A stretch of 61,632 nucleotides of DNA. It comes from an uncultured Dorea sp. GTDB lineage: Bacteria > Bacillota > Clostridia > Lachnospirales > Lachnospiraceae. This document shows, in pieces, positions 60,347 through 61,632 of the stretch. The DNA is taken from positions 1 to 61,632 of the forward strand of contig CAJUMF010000022.1 of assembly GCA_910586965.1 (NCBI GenBank), written 5' to 3'. The stretch's first letter is position 1. Each line of letters opens with the position of its first letter. The notes beneath the pieces are model-generated. The model had not been told where the DNA came from, made no database searches, and saw only the letters and a list, made by a program, of their open reading frames with translations. A program made the position numbers and the translations under genes.

Positions 60347-61594
60347 ATGATTAAAAAAAATAGTATTTGCAAGTTAATTAAAAATGTTAAAACTCTTATT
60401 TCTTCCGATGAATTTAGAACAAAACATTCCTTGGAAGATAATGCTTTCACGAGAAACAGAAAATTATCATTTCAGGATATCATTTCCTTTATATTAGGGC
60501 TGCCACGCAAGTCGCTGCCGACAGAATTAGATTTGTTTTTTGAAGAAAAAGATTTTTCTGTCTCCAAGCAGGCTTTTTCAAAGGCAAGATACAAAATTTC
60601 ATCACAGGCGTTTGAAGATATTTTTCAAATGTCAACTGACATTTTTCAATTTACCAGCCATCCAAAAACATGGGACGGGTATCGCATATTTGCTATTGAC
60701 GGTTCTGACATTGCTGTTGCCCATAATAAAAAAAATGAGACTGAATTCGGTTTGAAGAAGAATAACCACTCCTCTTATCCCATGGCAAGACTGACTGCAT
60801 TGTATGACGTTACGAATGACTTGATTGTGGACGTCCAGTTTACGGGCATATCTATAGGCGAAAGAGAACATGCACACAGGCTCCTTTCATCAGGCACTTT
60901 GGCAAACGACAGAAATTACAAGAATCTAATCATATTTGACCGGGGATATCCGTCGAGGGCGCTGATACATGAACTTGAGGATAAAGGATTGTCTTATTTG
61001 ATTCGCTGTTCCCATTCTTTTCTTTCGTGCGTCAACGGATGTCCTGACGGCGACCATACCGTAACAGATATTTACAAAGGACGCACGACTCAGATTCGCG
61101 TTATAAAAGACACTTCGGGCGAAGAACCGCATATACTTGTCAGCAATCTTTTTGAAGATCGTCAAGATGCTTCATACCATCAAAATCTGTATCACAGAAG
61201 ATGGGAAATCGAAACGAAATATGGCGAGCTAAAAACGAAAATGCGGTTAGAAAACTTTTCAGGGAAAAATCCGCAGGCAATCCGTCAGGATTTGTATGCA
61301 GCTTTATTCATATCGAACTTATCTGCGCTGATGAAGTCATCTGCAGAGGCAGAAATGGAAGAAAAACTAACCAGTGGAAAGCATAAATACCAGCTAAATA
61401 GAAGCTACATTATAGGCATCGTTTCCCGATATGTGAAAAGTCTGTTGACCGTTCCGAATTACAAAAAGCAACTAACGGCACTCATAACCCGAATTCAAAG
61501 AATGAGGTCAATCATTCGTCCAGACAGGCACTTCAAAAGGATATCTGGACATCACGGAACAACGAATGGGTTTTACATACGGGTAAATCTGTAA
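60347..61594 (+). CDS. IS4-family DDE transposase
   Basis: The 415-residue protein has the first catalytic Asp in FAIDGSDIAV and the second in IIFDRGYPSR. The YREK-type signature is in YHRRWEIETKYGELK, which holds the catalytic Glu at the canonical Y-2-R-3-E-6-K spacing. The ATG at 60347 has GAGG 8 nt upstream; a TTG at 60332 would overlap that site. The frame is intact, so the element may be active. It belongs with the DDE_Tnp_1 group of IS4 elements in Firmicutes. Confidence 0.93.
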   Translation: MIKKNSICKLIKNVKTLISSDEFRTKHSLEDNAFTRNRKLSFQDIISFILGLPRKSLPTELDLFFEEKDFSVSKQAFSKARYKISSQAFEDIFQMSTDIFQFTSHPKTWDGYRIFAIDGSDIAVAHNKKNETEFGLKKNNHSSYPMARLTALYDVTNDLIVDVQFTGISIGEREHAHRLLSSGTLANDRNYKNLIIFDRGYPSRALIHELEDKGLSYLIRCSHSFLSCVNGCPDGDHTVTDIYKGRTTQIRVIKDTSGEEPHILVSNLFEDRQDASYHQNLYHRRWEIETKYGELKTKMRLENFSGKNPQAIRQDLYAALFISNLSALMKSSAEAEMEEKLTSGKHKYQLNRSYIIGIVSRYVKSLLTVPNYKKQLTALITRIQRMRSIIRPDRHFKRISGHHGTTNGFYIRVNL

Positions 61595-61601
61595 TACATA
61601 G

Positions 61602-61632
61602 GGGGTAATGTCGGCTTAAGTTGACGACATTG
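61602..61632 (-). repeat. right terminal inverted repeat of the insertion sequence
   Basis: This is the exact complement of the left repeat; its last base is the last base of the window. Confidence 0.95.

Larger units (their letters stand above)
60209..61632 (+). mobile_element. IS4-family insertion sequence, 1424 bp
   Basis: Perfect 31-bp terminal inverted repeats lie at 60209-60239 and 61602-61632, beginning CAATGTCGTCAACTTAAGCC. One transposase gene sits between them. Each repeat is itself partly self-complementary (AATGTCG...CGACATT). The window ends at the last base of the right repeat, so the target duplication cannot be seen. The element has disrupted the YczE-like gene. Confidence 0.93.

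Noticed and set aside
1..61632. tRNA, rRNA, tmRNA or other housekeeping RNA genes
   Set aside because: None was found by eye: no T-arm GGTTCGAATCC-like motif in a cloverleaf context and no rRNA blocks. Apparent hits such as GGTTCAATCCC near 4912 lie within coding sequence.
1..61632. Prophage or integrative element
   Set aside because: No integrase, capsid, terminase, portal or conjugation genes are seen. Mobile DNA is limited to the insertion sequence, the small palindromic elements and the R-M and toxin-like islands.

Overview
The window looks like a chromosomal stretch of a gut-type Firmicute, most likely Lachnospiraceae (Clostridium cluster XIVa). The basis is moderate GC, strong GGAGG ribosome binding sites, a leuS T-box leader, YesM/AraC-type two-component sugar loci, a GH36 alpha-galactosidase locus, stand-alone Gfo/Idh, TrkH/TrkA and Rpn genes, and proteins of clostridial type throughout. 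Species cannot be fixed from the sequence alone. The right edge of the window coincides with the outer end of an insertion sequence, so it may be a contig break.

Layout. (1) 0.3-13 kb, minus strand: a sugar or polyol utilisation locus. A YesM-type sensor kinase and an AraC-type response regulator lead into an unusual, catalytically degenerate double ABC ATPase. An RbsBAC-like transporter follows, then a TIM-barrel isomerase/epimerase, a SIS-domain isomerase, a fused DhaK-DhaL kinase and a Gfo/Idh oxidoreductase. (2) 13-17 kb: a KtrA/KtrB-like potassium system split by an Rpn-family nuclease gene and by repeats. (3) 16.9-18.3 kb: an AT-rich three-gene module with DUF433 and DUF5615 (PIN-like) proteins. 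(4) 18.3-25.2 kb: a MacAB-like export system with an unusual fusion protein, a lipoprotein and an OmpR-type two-component system. (5) 25.2-28.6 kb: leuS with its T-box leader, and a divergent small P-loop protein. (6) 28.6-34.1 kb: a trkA-trkH-unknown membrane protein-AEC transporter operon. (7) 34-38.9 kb: an EF-G paralogue and tyrA-aroA. (8) 38.9-43.3 kb: threonine aldolase, hemB, a cobA-hemD fusion, a thioesterase and a VOC protein. (9) 43.5-46.3 kb: an AT-rich restriction-modification remnant in which both arms look broken. (10) 46.4-54.2 kb: a surface protein, a class I aminotransferase, radA, a small unknown gene, clpC and a GntR regulator. (11) 54.3-60.2 kb: alanine dehydrogenase, an RpiR regulator, an AraC regulator, a GH36 alpha-galactosidase and a YczE-like membrane protein cut off by the insertion sequence at 60.2-61.6 kb.

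Non-coding structure is rich. Three copies of a ~205-bp near-palindromic repeat lie within 10 kb, and one of them carries a second ~162-bp inverted-repeat element nested inside it. A further ~200-bp palindrome lies at 1.5 kb. Twelve promoters with near-consensus boxes and 16-18 bp spacing can be placed, several with inverted-repeat operators on the start site.

The most interesting points are: the HTH-methyltransferase gene, which is out of frame by exactly one copy of a short tetranucleotide repeat; the dead double-ABC ATPase coupled to a sensor kinase with no extracellular domain; the nested palindromic repeats; the DUF433/DUF5615 three-gene module; and the unassigned DhaKL/SIS/TIM-barrel pathway.
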